Part shown: piece by piece, positions 6,478 through 13,283 of the stretch
Numbering within the stretch: position 1 is the stretch's first letter
Layout of the letters: the number at the start of each line of letters is the position of its first letter
DNA from: JAZFSZ01 sp036446455
GTDB lineage: Bacteria > Pseudomonadota > Gammaproteobacteria > Acidiferrobacterales > JAJDNE01
Reading direction: 5' to 3'
NCBI GenBank assembly: GCA_036446455.1
Contig: JAZFSZ010000097.1
Location: 1 to 16,308 of the forward strand
Length of the DNA stretch: 16,308 bases
Notes under the pieces: generated by a model
What the model saw: only the letters and a program-made list of their open reading frames with translations
The model's database searches: none
What the model was told of the DNA's origin: nothing
Program-made: the position numbers and the translations under genes

Positions 6478-6711
6478 TTAGCTTTGCCTGGCCGGTGCCT
6501 CTGCAGGCGTTTCGTCAGTTGTGCTCGCGTCAGTAGCGGTTTCTTCTGCCGGTTTCGGCTTTGACAGCTTTACTTCAATCAGCTTTTCGGCCAACAGAAT
6601 CTTGACCTTATCTTCCGCATTAATCCATTTTTTATCAGCACCTTTTACAGCATAACGCCTGGAGCGCTTTTCATAAATGGTGTACTCGGGAGTTTTCTTT
6701 ATAACTTTCAT
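6478..6711 (-). CDS. 77-residue small protein of unknown function
   Basis: The product is a small soluble protein with a basic N-terminal part (about residues 1-52). That part is rich in Lys, Arg and Tyr and has the pattern YTIYEKRSRRYAVKGADKKW followed by a DKVKILLAEKLIEVK helix. A low-complexity acidic Thr/Ala/Pro/Glu tail runs from about 53 to 77. I sense a conserved gammaproteobacterial family but cannot name it, so no function is assigned. It is very likely real: the ATG has an AGGAAAGGAAG ribosome-binding site about 3 nt upstream, and the gene ends at two hairpins including a strong terminator. It forms a single-gene unit convergent with the SulP transporter. A weak TTGATA-N17-AAGATT promoter may lie about 35 bp upstream. 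Confidence 0.82.
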   Translation of the reverse strand: MKVIKKTPEYTIYEKRSRRYAVKGADKKWINAEDKVKILLAEKLIEVKLSKPKPAEETATDASTTDETPAEAPARQS

Positions 6712-6789
6712 GACTTCCTTTCCTGTGCAGGTTTAACAATAAATCTTGCTCAAACTTGTCTTAATATCAATTGTGTCCAGTCAGACCAT

Positions 6790-7035
6790 TACGCTCTGGA
6801 AGTGACGCCGAGAACGCCAAGGCGTAAAGCACGCGGAGAAAGCGAATAATGCATCTCAGTTGTCCTCTGCGTTCTTTGCCCGATGTACATCGAACGTACA
6901 CGTGTCGCTGGCGCACGACTGCATGGACGCAGGAGGTAGAGCAACGCATGGAGCAGTTGCCGAGGATGCCCAAGAGCGACCCTCCGCGACCTCTGCGTGC
7001 GTTCCCGCACACCATGGGGGGTTTGGGCCGCTAAG
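6790..7035. repeat. GC-rich composite intergenic repeat element
   Basis: This fills most of the 340-bp gene-free stretch between the small ORF and glmM. The left part has GAGAACGCCAAGGCG and AAAGCACGCGGAGAAAGCG and is answered by the inverted copy CCTCTGCGTTCTTTGCCC (about 6864-6882). At the right, CCTCCGCGACCTCTGCGTGCG (about 6980-7002) repeats the theme. The middle (about 6883-6978) carries a GATGTACATC palindrome and the similar words CATGGACGCAGGAGG and CATGGAGCAGTTGCCGAGG. The style matches multicopy non-coding repeats I recall from other proteobacterial intergenic DNA. Several frames are open across it, but all are low-complexity and Arg/Cys-rich, as expected for GC-rich repeat DNA and not for genes. 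Confidence 0.6.
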
Positions 7036-7051
7036 GTAGCTTCTGCCCCTA

Positions 7052-8398
7052 TCAGGCACCGGTGGCAGCCTTTACGGTATCGGCCAGTTGCTGGCTGAAT
7101 CGCGCGACTTCCGTGGCATCATCGCCCTCGACCATTACCCGAATGACCGGCTCGGTACCGGAGGCGCGCAACAATACGCGTCCACGATTGGCGAGTAAAC
7201 CCTCAATTTCGGTAATGGCTTCTTGCACTTGCACGGAGCTGTCAACATCAAAGGAATCCGTCGTGCGAACATTCACCATCACCTGCGGATAGCGGCGCAT
7301 TCCCTGTTTTAATTCTGACAGTGGCTTGCCACTGGCCACCACCGCCGCCAGCACCTGCAACGCGGAGATGATGCCGTCACCGGTGGTAGTCTTGTTCAAA
7401 CAAATAATATGACCGGACGATTCGCCACCAATGTCCCAGCCCTTGTCCTTCATCAGATTCATGACGTGGCGATCCCCTACTGCCGCCCGCTGGAATGGAA
7501 TATTGTGCTCGGCACAGGCCTGGTCCAGACCCAGGTTGGTCATTAGCGTGCCGACCACACCGCCGCTGAGGTCATTTTGCTGATGTCGCTGCATGGCGAT
7601 TATATAGAGTAACTGGTCGCCATCGACAATCTGTCCCTTGCGGTCCACCATGATGACGCGGTCGCCATCGCCGTCGAGGGCAATGCCCAGGTCCGCCTGA
7701 TTCTCGACAACCGTTTTCTGCAATTTCTTTGGATGGGTGGTGCCACAGTCGGCGTTGATATTGAAACCATCCGGATCAGTCGCAATCGGAATGATGTTGG
7801 CACCCAGTTCCGAGAACACCAATGGTGCTACCTGGTAAGCCGCGCCATTGGCGCAGTCCACCACAATGGTTAATCCCTCCAGACTCAATTTTGTCGGGAA
7901 CGTACTCTTGCAAAATTCGACATAGCGACCAGGCGCATCGACGTATCGTTTGGCTTTCCCCAGCTGGTTAGCCGCAACCGTGACAATAGGTTCCTCCATC
8001 GCTGCCTCAATGGCCAGTTCGATATCATCTGCCAGTTTCGTACCATCGGATGAGAAAAATTTGATCCCATTATCGTTAAATGGATTGTGTGACGCGCTAA
8101 TGACAATACCGGCACGCGCCCGGGCCGTGCGCGTCAGATAGGCAATGGCCGGCGTCGGCATGGGGCCCAGCAGACGAATATCGACACCAGCTGCAGACAA
8201 ACCCGCTTCCAATGCTGACTCCAGAAGATAGCCAGACACACGTGTATCCTTGCCGATCAGTATTTTGTTTTTAGAGCTGCCATCGCCACCCAATACGCGA
8301 CCGGCAGCCCAACCGAGCTTCAACACAAACTCCGGCGTTATCGGTGGCTCGCCTACCTGACCGCGGATGCCGTCCGTTCCAAAATAACGTTTCTCCAC
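7052..8398 (-). CDS. glmM: phosphoglucosamine mutase
   Basis: The 448-residue enzyme converts glucosamine 6-phosphate to glucosamine 1-phosphate for UDP-GlcNAc, hence peptidoglycan and LPS. The four expected sites are present: KRYFGTDGIRG at the N-terminus, the phosphoserine loop ISASHNPFNDNG (Ser103), the magnesium loop DGDGDR (Asp242, 244, 246), and the C-terminal phosphate-binding RASGTEPVIRV. GGESSGHI forms the sugar-binding loop. I chose the GTG at 8398, which gives the family N-terminus and has AAGGGAG 4 nt upstream. A GTG at 8422, overlapping the folP stop by 8 nt, would add eight residues and cannot be excluded. The last gene of the ftsH-folP-glmM run, it is followed by a repeat element, not by tpiA. 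Confidence 0.97.
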   Translation of the reverse strand: MEKRYFGTDGIRGQVGEPPITPEFVLKLGWAAGRVLGGDGSSKNKILIGKDTRVSGYLLESALEAGLSAAGVDIRLLGPMPTPAIAYLTRTARARAGIVISASHNPFNDNGIKFFSSDGTKLADDIELAIEAAMEEPIVTVAANQLGKAKRYVDAPGRYVEFCKSTFPTKLSLEGLTIVVDCANGAAYQVAPLVFSELGANIIPIATDPDGFNINADCGTTHPKKLQKTVVENQADLGIALDGDGDRVIMVDRKGQIVDGDQLLYIIAMQRHQQNDLSGGVVGTLMTNLGLDQACAEHNIPFQRAAVGDRHVMNLMKDKGWDIGGESSGHIICLNKTTTGDGIISALQVLAAVVASGKPLSELKQGMRRYPQVMVNVRTTDSFDVDSSVQVQEAITEIEGLLANRGRVLLRASGTEPVIRVMVEGDDATEVARFSQQLADTVKAATGA

Positions 8399-8414
8399 TT
8401 TGCTCCCTTTCGAG

Positions 8415-9257
8415 TCACTCACGAGGATAGCCCCCAGACACGGCTTCCCACATCCGCAGCGCCTGTACCGTTGGCGCCACATCATGTACTCGTATGATTC
8501 TAGCGCCATTTTGCGCCGCTATTAACGCCAGCGCCACACTGGCGTGCAAACGCTGTTCTACCGGCAGATCCAGCACCATGCCGATCATGGATTTACGAGA
8601 CAAACCCGCCATGATCGTCACACCCAGCGCTTTGAATTCCTGCAGATTATTCAACAATGCCATATTGTGCGCCAGCAATTTGCCAAAACCAAAACCCGGA
8701 TCAATAACGATACTTGCCTTGTCGATACCGGCATCAACCGCTGCCTTGATTCGCTGCTCGAGAAAGGCTGTGACATCGACGACCACATCCCCATATTGCG
8801 GGTTTTCCTGCATGGTCCGCGGCTCACCCTGCATATGCATTAAACATACGGGTACCTTGCACTCGCTGGCGGCTTGCAAGGCACCATCCAGCTGCAAGGC
8901 ACAGACATCATTGATGAGACCGGCGCCTGCCGCAACCGCTGCCCGCATGACTTCCGGCTTGGCGGTATCAATAGAGACGGGTATATCAACGACTGCCGCA
9001 ACCGCTTCTATTACCGGCAACACGCGATCCATTTCCTGTTGCGCGTCCACCGCTTCTGCACCGGGACGTGTCGATTCACCACCGATATCAATGATGGCCG
9101 CGCCCTGCCCGGCCATATCAACGGCGCGGGCGACTGCTTTATCGGGCGCCATAAAAACACCCCCGTCCGCAAAGGAATCGGGGGTGATATTAAGTATGCC
9201 CATGACCGCAGTGCTTGCCAGGTCGAGCTCACGACCGCCGCACTTAAGTGCCACCAC
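8415..9257 (-). CDS. folP: dihydropteroate synthase
   Basis: The 280-residue TIM-barrel enzyme joins p-aminobenzoate to the hydroxymethyl-dihydropterin pyrophosphate in folate synthesis and is the sulfonamide target. Visible motifs in order are NITPDSFADGG (loop 1), DIGGESTRPGA (loop 2), SIDTAKPEV, LINDVCAL, MHMQGEPRTMQ, DPGFGFGK, GLSRKSMIG and RVHDV at the C-terminus. The start is GTG at 9257 (or the adjacent GTG at 9254), 5 nt after the ftsH stop. The only Shine-Dalgarno-like GGAG lies inside the ftsH end, rather far upstream, so coupling to ftsH translation is likely. The downstream gene glmM begins 16 nt after its stop. Confidence 0.97.
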   Translation of the reverse strand: MVALKCGGRELDLASTAVMGILNITPDSFADGGVFMAPDKAVARAVDMAGQGAAIIDIGGESTRPGAEAVDAQQEMDRVLPVIEAVAAVVDIPVSIDTAKPEVMRAAVAAGAGLINDVCALQLDGALQAASECKVPVCLMHMQGEPRTMQENPQYGDVVVDVTAFLEQRIKAAVDAGIDKASIVIDPGFGFGKLLAHNMALLNNLQEFKALGVTIMAGLSRKSMIGMVLDLPVEQRLHASVALALIAAQNGARIIRVHDVAPTVQALRMWEAVSGGYPRE

Positions 9258-9262
9258 GTAAG

Positions 9263-11191
9263 TTAATGTTCTCCGGCGGGTCTATCCAGGTTGGGGCCTG
9301 CTTCAGGCTTGGGCGACTCAGCCCGGGTTTTGCCATCACCAGAAGATTTATCGGAGGAGTTATCGGTGGCTGAATTCAGTGGCTTGGGCGGACTTGGCTT
9401 CTTGCCCTCCATCACTTCATCGATCTGACCGGCATCGAGCGTTTCCCACTCGAGCAAGGCCTTCGCCATGATCTCGATCTTGTCGCGGTTTTCCTCGATG
9501 ACCTTGCGTGCTCGAGCGTATTGTTCATCGGCAATACGACGGACTTCCTGATCCACCATCTTGGCAGTATGGTCGCTAAGGTTCTGATGCGTGGTGACAT
9601 CACGCCCGAGGAATATCTCTTGCTGATTTTCACCATACACGCACGGACCCATGAGATCGCTCATGCCCCAGCGCATTACCATGTTCTTGGCGATATCTGT
9701 CGCGCGCTCAAAATCATTGGAGGCGCCGGTGGTCATCTGATTCATGAACACTTCTTCTGCGATGCGACCACCCATGAGCACGGCAATAGTGGACAGCAGG
9801 GAGTCGCGATTATGGCTATAGCGATCCTCTTCCGGTAGCTGCATGGTAACGCCCAATGAACGGCCACGCGGGATAATGGTGACTTTATGAACCGGGTCGG
9901 TATGTGGCAACACCTTGGCAACCACAGTATGGCCCGATTCATGATAGGCCGTGTTACGACGCTCGTCCTCCGGCATCACCATCGAACGGCGTTCTGCCCC
10001 CATAATGACCTTGTCCTTTGCTTTCTCAAAGTCGTCCATGTCCACCAGCCGTTTGTTTGCGCGCGCGGCAAACAGCGCGGCTTCATTGACCAGATTGGCC
10101 AGATCGGCACCCGAAAAGCCGGGTGAGCCGCGGGCAATTATGGACATATCGACGTCGTCCCCTACCGGTACCTTACGCATATGGATTTTAAGTATCTGCT
10201 CGCGGCCGCGGATATCCGGCAGCGGCACATAGACCTGGCGATCAAAGCGACCGGGTCGCAGTAATGCCGGATCCAGCACATCGGGGCGGTTGGTGGCCGC
10301 GATTACGATCACGCCTTCGTTACCCTCGAATCCATCCATCTCCACCAGTAACTGGTTCAAGGTTTGTTCGCGTTCGTCATGACCACCACCCAGTCCGGCG
10401 CCACGCTGGCGACCGACCGCATCAATTTCATCAATGAAGATGATACACGGCGCGTGTTTTTTCGCCTGATCAAACATATCACGCACACGCGACGCACCCA
10501 CACCGACAAACATCTCGACAAAGTCGGAACCGGAAATGGTAAAAAAGGGTACCTTGGCTTCGCCGGCAATGGCCCTGGCCAATAGCGTTTTTCCGGTACC
10601 TGGGCTACCGGTCAGTAACACGCCTTTCGGAATATGGCCACCGAGCTTCTGGAACTTGGATGGCTCGCTCAGGAATTCAACCAGTTCACTGACTTCTTCC
10701 TTGGCCTCTTCCACGCCGGCGACGTCATCAAAGGTAATCTTGTTCTGATCTTCACCAAGCATACGTGCCTTGGATTTACCGAAACTCATGGCGCCACGGC
10801 CACCACCACCGCCCTGCATCTGGCGCATGAAATAGATCCATAAACCAAAAATCAACAGTAGTGGAAACCAGTTGATAAGAATGGAGAGAAGAAGTGACGG
10901 GCCCTCTTCCTCTTTTGCCGTAATAGATACGCCGTTACGCAGCAGGTCTTCTACCATCCCGGGATCACCCGGCGAATAGGTCTTGAAATCATTGCCGTCA
11001 CGAAATTTCCCGCTGATTTTGCGGCCCTCGATAATCACCCGCTCGACATCGCCATTACTTACGTGACGCACAAACTGTGAATACTCGATGGGCTGCTGGC
11101 TTGTCTGCCGCTGGTTAAAACTGCTGAATACCGACATCAGCACGACGGCAATTACCAGCCACAGCATTAAATTCTTGGTTAGATTATTCAA
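9263..11191 (-). CDS. ftsH: ATP-dependent zinc metalloprotease FtsH
   Basis: The 642-residue membrane-anchored AAA+ protease forms a hexamer that pulls out and degrades membrane and short-lived cytoplasmic proteins, LpxC and sigma-32 in E. coli. Helices at about residues 7-24 and 100-122 flank a periplasmic domain. The ATPase has Walker A GSPGTGKT (195-202), Walker B CIIFIDEID (249-257) and the second region ATNRPDVLDPALLRPGRFDR. The zinc site is HESGH (417-421) with a downstream Asp near 493. Walker A has Ser where GPPGTGKT is usual. The start codon is TTG (11191-11189), preceded by GGGGAAG. An in-frame TAA lies just upstream, and the N-terminus MNNLTKNL-MLWLVIAVVLM matches homologues, so no other start fits. 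A proline-rich tail ends the protein. Confidence 0.98.
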   Translation of the reverse strand: MNNLTKNLMLWLVIAVVLMSVFSSFNQRQTSQQPIEYSQFVRHVSNGDVERVIIEGRKISGKFRDGNDFKTYSPGDPGMVEDLLRNGVSITAKEEEGPSLLLSILINWFPLLLIFGLWIYFMRQMQGGGGGRGAMSFGKSKARMLGEDQNKITFDDVAGVEEAKEEVSELVEFLSEPSKFQKLGGHIPKGVLLTGSPGTGKTLLARAIAGEAKVPFFTISGSDFVEMFVGVGASRVRDMFDQAKKHAPCIIFIDEIDAVGRQRGAGLGGGHDEREQTLNQLLVEMDGFEGNEGVIVIAATNRPDVLDPALLRPGRFDRQVYVPLPDIRGREQILKIHMRKVPVGDDVDMSIIARGSPGFSGADLANLVNEAALFAARANKRLVDMDDFEKAKDKVIMGAERRSMVMPEDERRNTAYHESGHTVVAKVLPHTDPVHKVTIIPRGRSLGVTMQLPEEDRYSHNRDSLLSTIAVLMGGRIAEEVFMNQMTTGASNDFERATDIAKNMVMRWGMSDLMGPCVYGENQQEIFLGRDVTTHQNLSDHTAKMVDQEVRRIADEQYARARKVIEENRDKIEIMAKALLEWETLDAGQIDEVMEGKKPSPPKPLNSATDNSSDKSSGDGKTRAESPKPEAGPNLDRPAGEH

Positions 11192-11245
11192 ACTACTTCC
11201 CCGTTATATTTGCCATTTGTCCGCATCGTGAATCATGGCGAAAAT

Positions 11246-11274
11246 ATTGTCCTATGACTATAGCAATCTGACAA
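11246..11274 (-). promoter_or_regulatory. candidate promoter for ftsH-folP-glmM
   Basis: On the minus strand TTGTCA (11274-11269; 5 of 6 consensus) and GACAAT (11251-11246; 4 of 6) are 17 bp apart in the 93-bp gap between rlmE and ftsH. I looked for a heat-shock sigma-32 site (CTTGAA...CCCCAT) because ftsH often has one, and see none. A GACAA-N6-TTGTC inverted repeat (11270-11285) overlaps the -35 box and the rlmE stop. Confidence 0.4.
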
Positions 11275-11284
11275 CTGTGCTTGT

Positions 11285-11914
11285 CTAATTATCCATAAAC
11301 CCCTGTGCCAACAGGTAAATTTCACGACTTCTGGCACGCGATGCCTTTGGTTTACGCGAATTCACCCTGCGAAAACCCTGTTTAAGCGCCTTCTGGAATT
11401 CCGGGAATCCTGTACCCTGAAATGCCTTCACCAGCAGCGTTCCGTCTGGACGTAAAACCTGCCGACAAAAACCCAGCGCCAGGTCCAGCAAATGCATTGA
11501 TCGCGCCTGATCAGATACGGCAATACCACTGATATTGGGGGCCATATCCGACAATACAAGATCGACCGGCTGCCGGTTGAGGGCTGCCAACAAGCGGTCC
11601 AGTACTTCCTGCTCGCCAAAATCGCCCTGGATGAACTCAACGCCCTCAATCGGCTCCATTTCCAGGATATCCAGCGCGATCAGGCGGCCCTTTTCACCCA
11701 GTCGGCCAACAGTGTATTGGCACCAGCTGCCGGGTGCGGCACCCAGATCTACCACTATCTGGCCCGGTTTCAGCAGGTGGTCGCGTTTATCAATGTCCTG
11801 AAGTTTGTAGACGGCGCGAGCACGATAGCCATCTCGCTGTGCGCGACGCACATACTCGTCCTCGACATGGTCTTTCAGCCACTGTGTTCTCGGAGTGTGC
11901 TTCTTTATTGTCAT
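11285..11914 (-). CDS. rlmE: 23S rRNA 2'-O-ribose uridine-2552 methyltransferase
   Basis: The 209-residue SAM-dependent enzyme methylates the 2'-hydroxyl of U2552 in the 23S A-loop during late 50S assembly. It is also known as FtsJ or RrmJ. The Rossmann SAM site is VVDLGAAPGSW (about 54-64). The K-D-K-E catalytic tetrad is complete: Lys37 in AVYKLQ, Asp123 in LSDMAPN, Lys163 in LLVKAFQG and Glu198 in SREIYL. Length is normal. It starts 70 bp from the divergent yhbY and sits upstream of ftsH, the same pairing as in E. coli. The ribosome-binding site is weak. Two ribosome-assembly genes back to back suggest a shared control region. Confidence 0.97.
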   Translation of the reverse strand: MTIKKHTPRTQWLKDHVEDEYVRRAQRDGYRARAVYKLQDIDKRDHLLKPGQIVVDLGAAPGSWCQYTVGRLGEKGRLIALDILEMEPIEGVEFIQGDFGEQEVLDRLLAALNRQPVDLVLSDMAPNISGIAVSDQARSMHLLDLALGFCRQVLRPDGTLLVKAFQGTGFPEFQKALKQGFRRVNSRKPKASRARSREIYLLAQGFMDN

Positions 11915-11950
11915 TGAGGGTCATGCCCTTCCCGCATTGTTCAAACTGCG

Positions 11951-11956
11951 TATAAT
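11951..11956 (+). promoter_or_regulatory. perfect -10 box for yhbY
   Basis: TATAAT lies 28 bp before the yhbY ATG, in the 70-bp gap between divergent rlmE and yhbY. The -35 region is poor (TTCCCG at 11929-11934 with a 16-bp spacer is the best I see). An upstream TG is one base out of the extended -10 position. Transcription would start near 11963, giving a leader of about 22 nt. Confidence 0.5.
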
Positions 11957-11984
11957 CTCGCGCTCCTTCAGGCAGCAATACACC

Positions 11985-12278
11985 ATGTCACTCACTGGAA
12001 AACAACGCAATTATCTTCGCGGGCTCGCTCATCATCTGAAACCGGTCATCATGGTCGGTGATGCCGGCGTTACCCAGGCCGTATTGGAAGGAATCAAGCA
12101 GGCGCTGGAACACCACGAACTGCTCAAAATCAAATTACGGGTTGGCGATCGTGCCGACCGACGCGCAGCTTTCGAAAATATTTGTGATGACACCGGCGCT
12201 GAAGTGGTGCAGGAAATTGGCCAGATTGCTGTTTTATTCAAACCGGCCAACGAACCCAAAATCAAATTGCCTGCCTGA
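11985..12278 (+). CDS. yhbY: YhbY family CRM-domain ribosome assembly RNA-binding protein
   Basis: The 97-residue protein is a single CRM domain that binds pre-50S particles. The length equals that of E. coli YhbY, and the family features are present: KQRNYLRGLAHHLKPVIMVGDAG (about residues 6-28) with the VGDAG loop as the GxxG motif, ALEHHELLKIK, and the closing QEIGQIAVLFKP. I chose the ATG at 11985 because it matches the family N-terminus; the frame stays open upstream to 11895, but that part would overlap the promoter and antisense rlmE. It is the only core-cluster gene on the plus strand here. Its stop is a single base from the stop of the convergent DUF4149 gene. Confidence 0.95.
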   Translation: MSLTGKQRNYLRGLAHHLKPVIMVGDAGVTQAVLEGIKQALEHHELLKIKLRVGDRADRRAAFENICDDTGAEVVQEIGQIAVLFKPANEPKIKLPA

Positions 12279-12279
12279 T

Positions 12280-12786
12280 TCAGTCGGTCCGACGAGTGGC
12301 GCCGGCAACAACCAGTACCAGTCCAGATGCACTGATGAATAAATAAAGAACACTGGAAACGCCGTGTAAGACTGCAAACTGTTTGTGCGCATGGGCACTA
12401 ACGGCTGCCGTCGCCAACCATTCTGGCTTAATTTCCTGCATCATTGGTGCGAGCAAAAACTGGCTTATTCCCACCAGCATCAACATGACGACAATCAACA
12501 GGGTTCGCCACTGTCGATAGCTGCGCCACGAATGCTGCTTATGAGCCAGGACCAATAGTATGGTGCCGGCGATCAGCCCGCAATAATTCATCACTGCGAA
12601 TAAATTTCCGGCTATCGTGCCAGCAACCTGGCGCGACTCTAGTGATCGAAACAGTTCCGGCGCCACCAGGAATCCAACCGACCAAAGGCCGCCCACCCAC
12701 AACGCCAAAACAATGCGTTCGATCGAAAAAGAGATATTCACTATGGTATGCAGGAAACTCGCTTCTGATATAGCGTAAAAATGCAT
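12280..12786 (-). CDS. DUF4149-type four-helix membrane protein
   Basis: This 168-residue integral membrane protein has four hydrophobic helices at about residues 20-42, 56-81, 94-116 and 139-162. The first contains RIVLALWVGGLWSVGFLVAPELF and the third ends FLLAPMM, patterns I associate with the DUF4149 (TMEM205-like) family. Conserved prolines follow the first and third helices, and a HAHKQFAVLHG segment precedes the fourth. Function is unknown. It begins 20 bp after greA and probably shares its transcript. The start is uncertain: the ATG at 12786 has no clear ribosome-binding site, and a GTG at residue 16 would still leave all four helices. Its end meets yhbY tail to tail with one base between stops. 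Confidence 0.85.
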   Translation of the reverse strand: MHFYAISEASFLHTIVNISFSIERIVLALWVGGLWSVGFLVAPELFRSLESRQVAGTIAGNLFAVMNYCGLIAGTILLVLAHKQHSWRSYRQWRTLLIVVMLMLVGISQFLLAPMMQEIKPEWLATAAVSAHAHKQFAVLHGVSSVLYLFISASGLVLVVAGATRRTD

Positions 12787-12806
12787 TTACGCGCAACGAA
12801 GAGTAT

Positions 12807-13283
12807 CTAGAAATAGTCGATAGCAAGAATTTCGTAACGGCGTGTACCGTCAGGCACCTTCACCTCAACTTCGTCACCATCTTCCTTGCCAATAAGGCCG
12901 CGGGCAATGGGTGAATTGACGGAAATTTTACCAGCCTCAATATCGGCTTCATCATCTCCAACAATTTGATAAATCACTTCCCCGTCAGTTGATTCATCAT
13001 ACAACTTGACCGTGGCACCAAACACCACACGGCCTTCGGCATTAACGGCGGCGGGGTCAATAATCTGCGCATTTGACAGTTTGCTCTCTATTTCCGCAAT
13101 ACGGCCTTCGATAAAACTCTGCTGTTCCTTGGCGGCGTGATATTCCGCGTTTTCGGACAAATCGCCGTGCGCCCGTGCCTCGGCAATGGCCGCAATAATG
13201 CGCGGACGATCAATTTTCTTGAGTCGGGACAACTCGTCTTCCAGCGCCTTGGCGCCGACAACGGTCATGGGAACCTTAGTCAT
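12807..13283 (-). CDS. greA: transcription elongation factor GreA
   Basis: The 158-residue factor enters the RNA polymerase secondary channel and stimulates cleavage of backtracked RNA. The N-terminal coiled coil (about residues 8-75) carries the GDLSENAEY tip with acidic Asp41 and Glu44, which place the second magnesium ion. The C-terminal FKBP-like domain includes SVNSPIARGLIGKEDGDEVEV and ends in EILAIDYF. Length is the same as E. coli GreA. Its ATG overlaps the carB stop in an ATGA arrangement (4 nt), indicating translational coupling. The carB-greA junction is a standard gammaproteobacterial pairing. Confidence 0.98.
   Translation of the reverse strand: MTKVPMTVVGAKALEDELSRLKKIDRPRIIAAIAEARAHGDLSENAEYHAAKEQQSFIEGRIAEIESKLSNAQIIDPAAVNAEGRVVFGATVKLYDESTDGEVIYQIVGDDEADIEAGKISVNSPIARGLIGKEDGDEVEVKVPDGTRRYEILAIDYF

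Noticed and set aside
6790..7035. CRISPR array or insertion sequence in the repeat-rich spacer
   Set aside because: Units are neither evenly spaced nor separated by unique spacers, and there is no transposase or terminal inverted repeat pair bounding a gene.
6767..7059. Several open frames of 60-82 codons on both strands near glmM
   Set aside because: They lie wholly in the GC-rich repeat, are open in several frames at once, and give Arg/Cys-rich low-complexity products without ribosome-binding sites.
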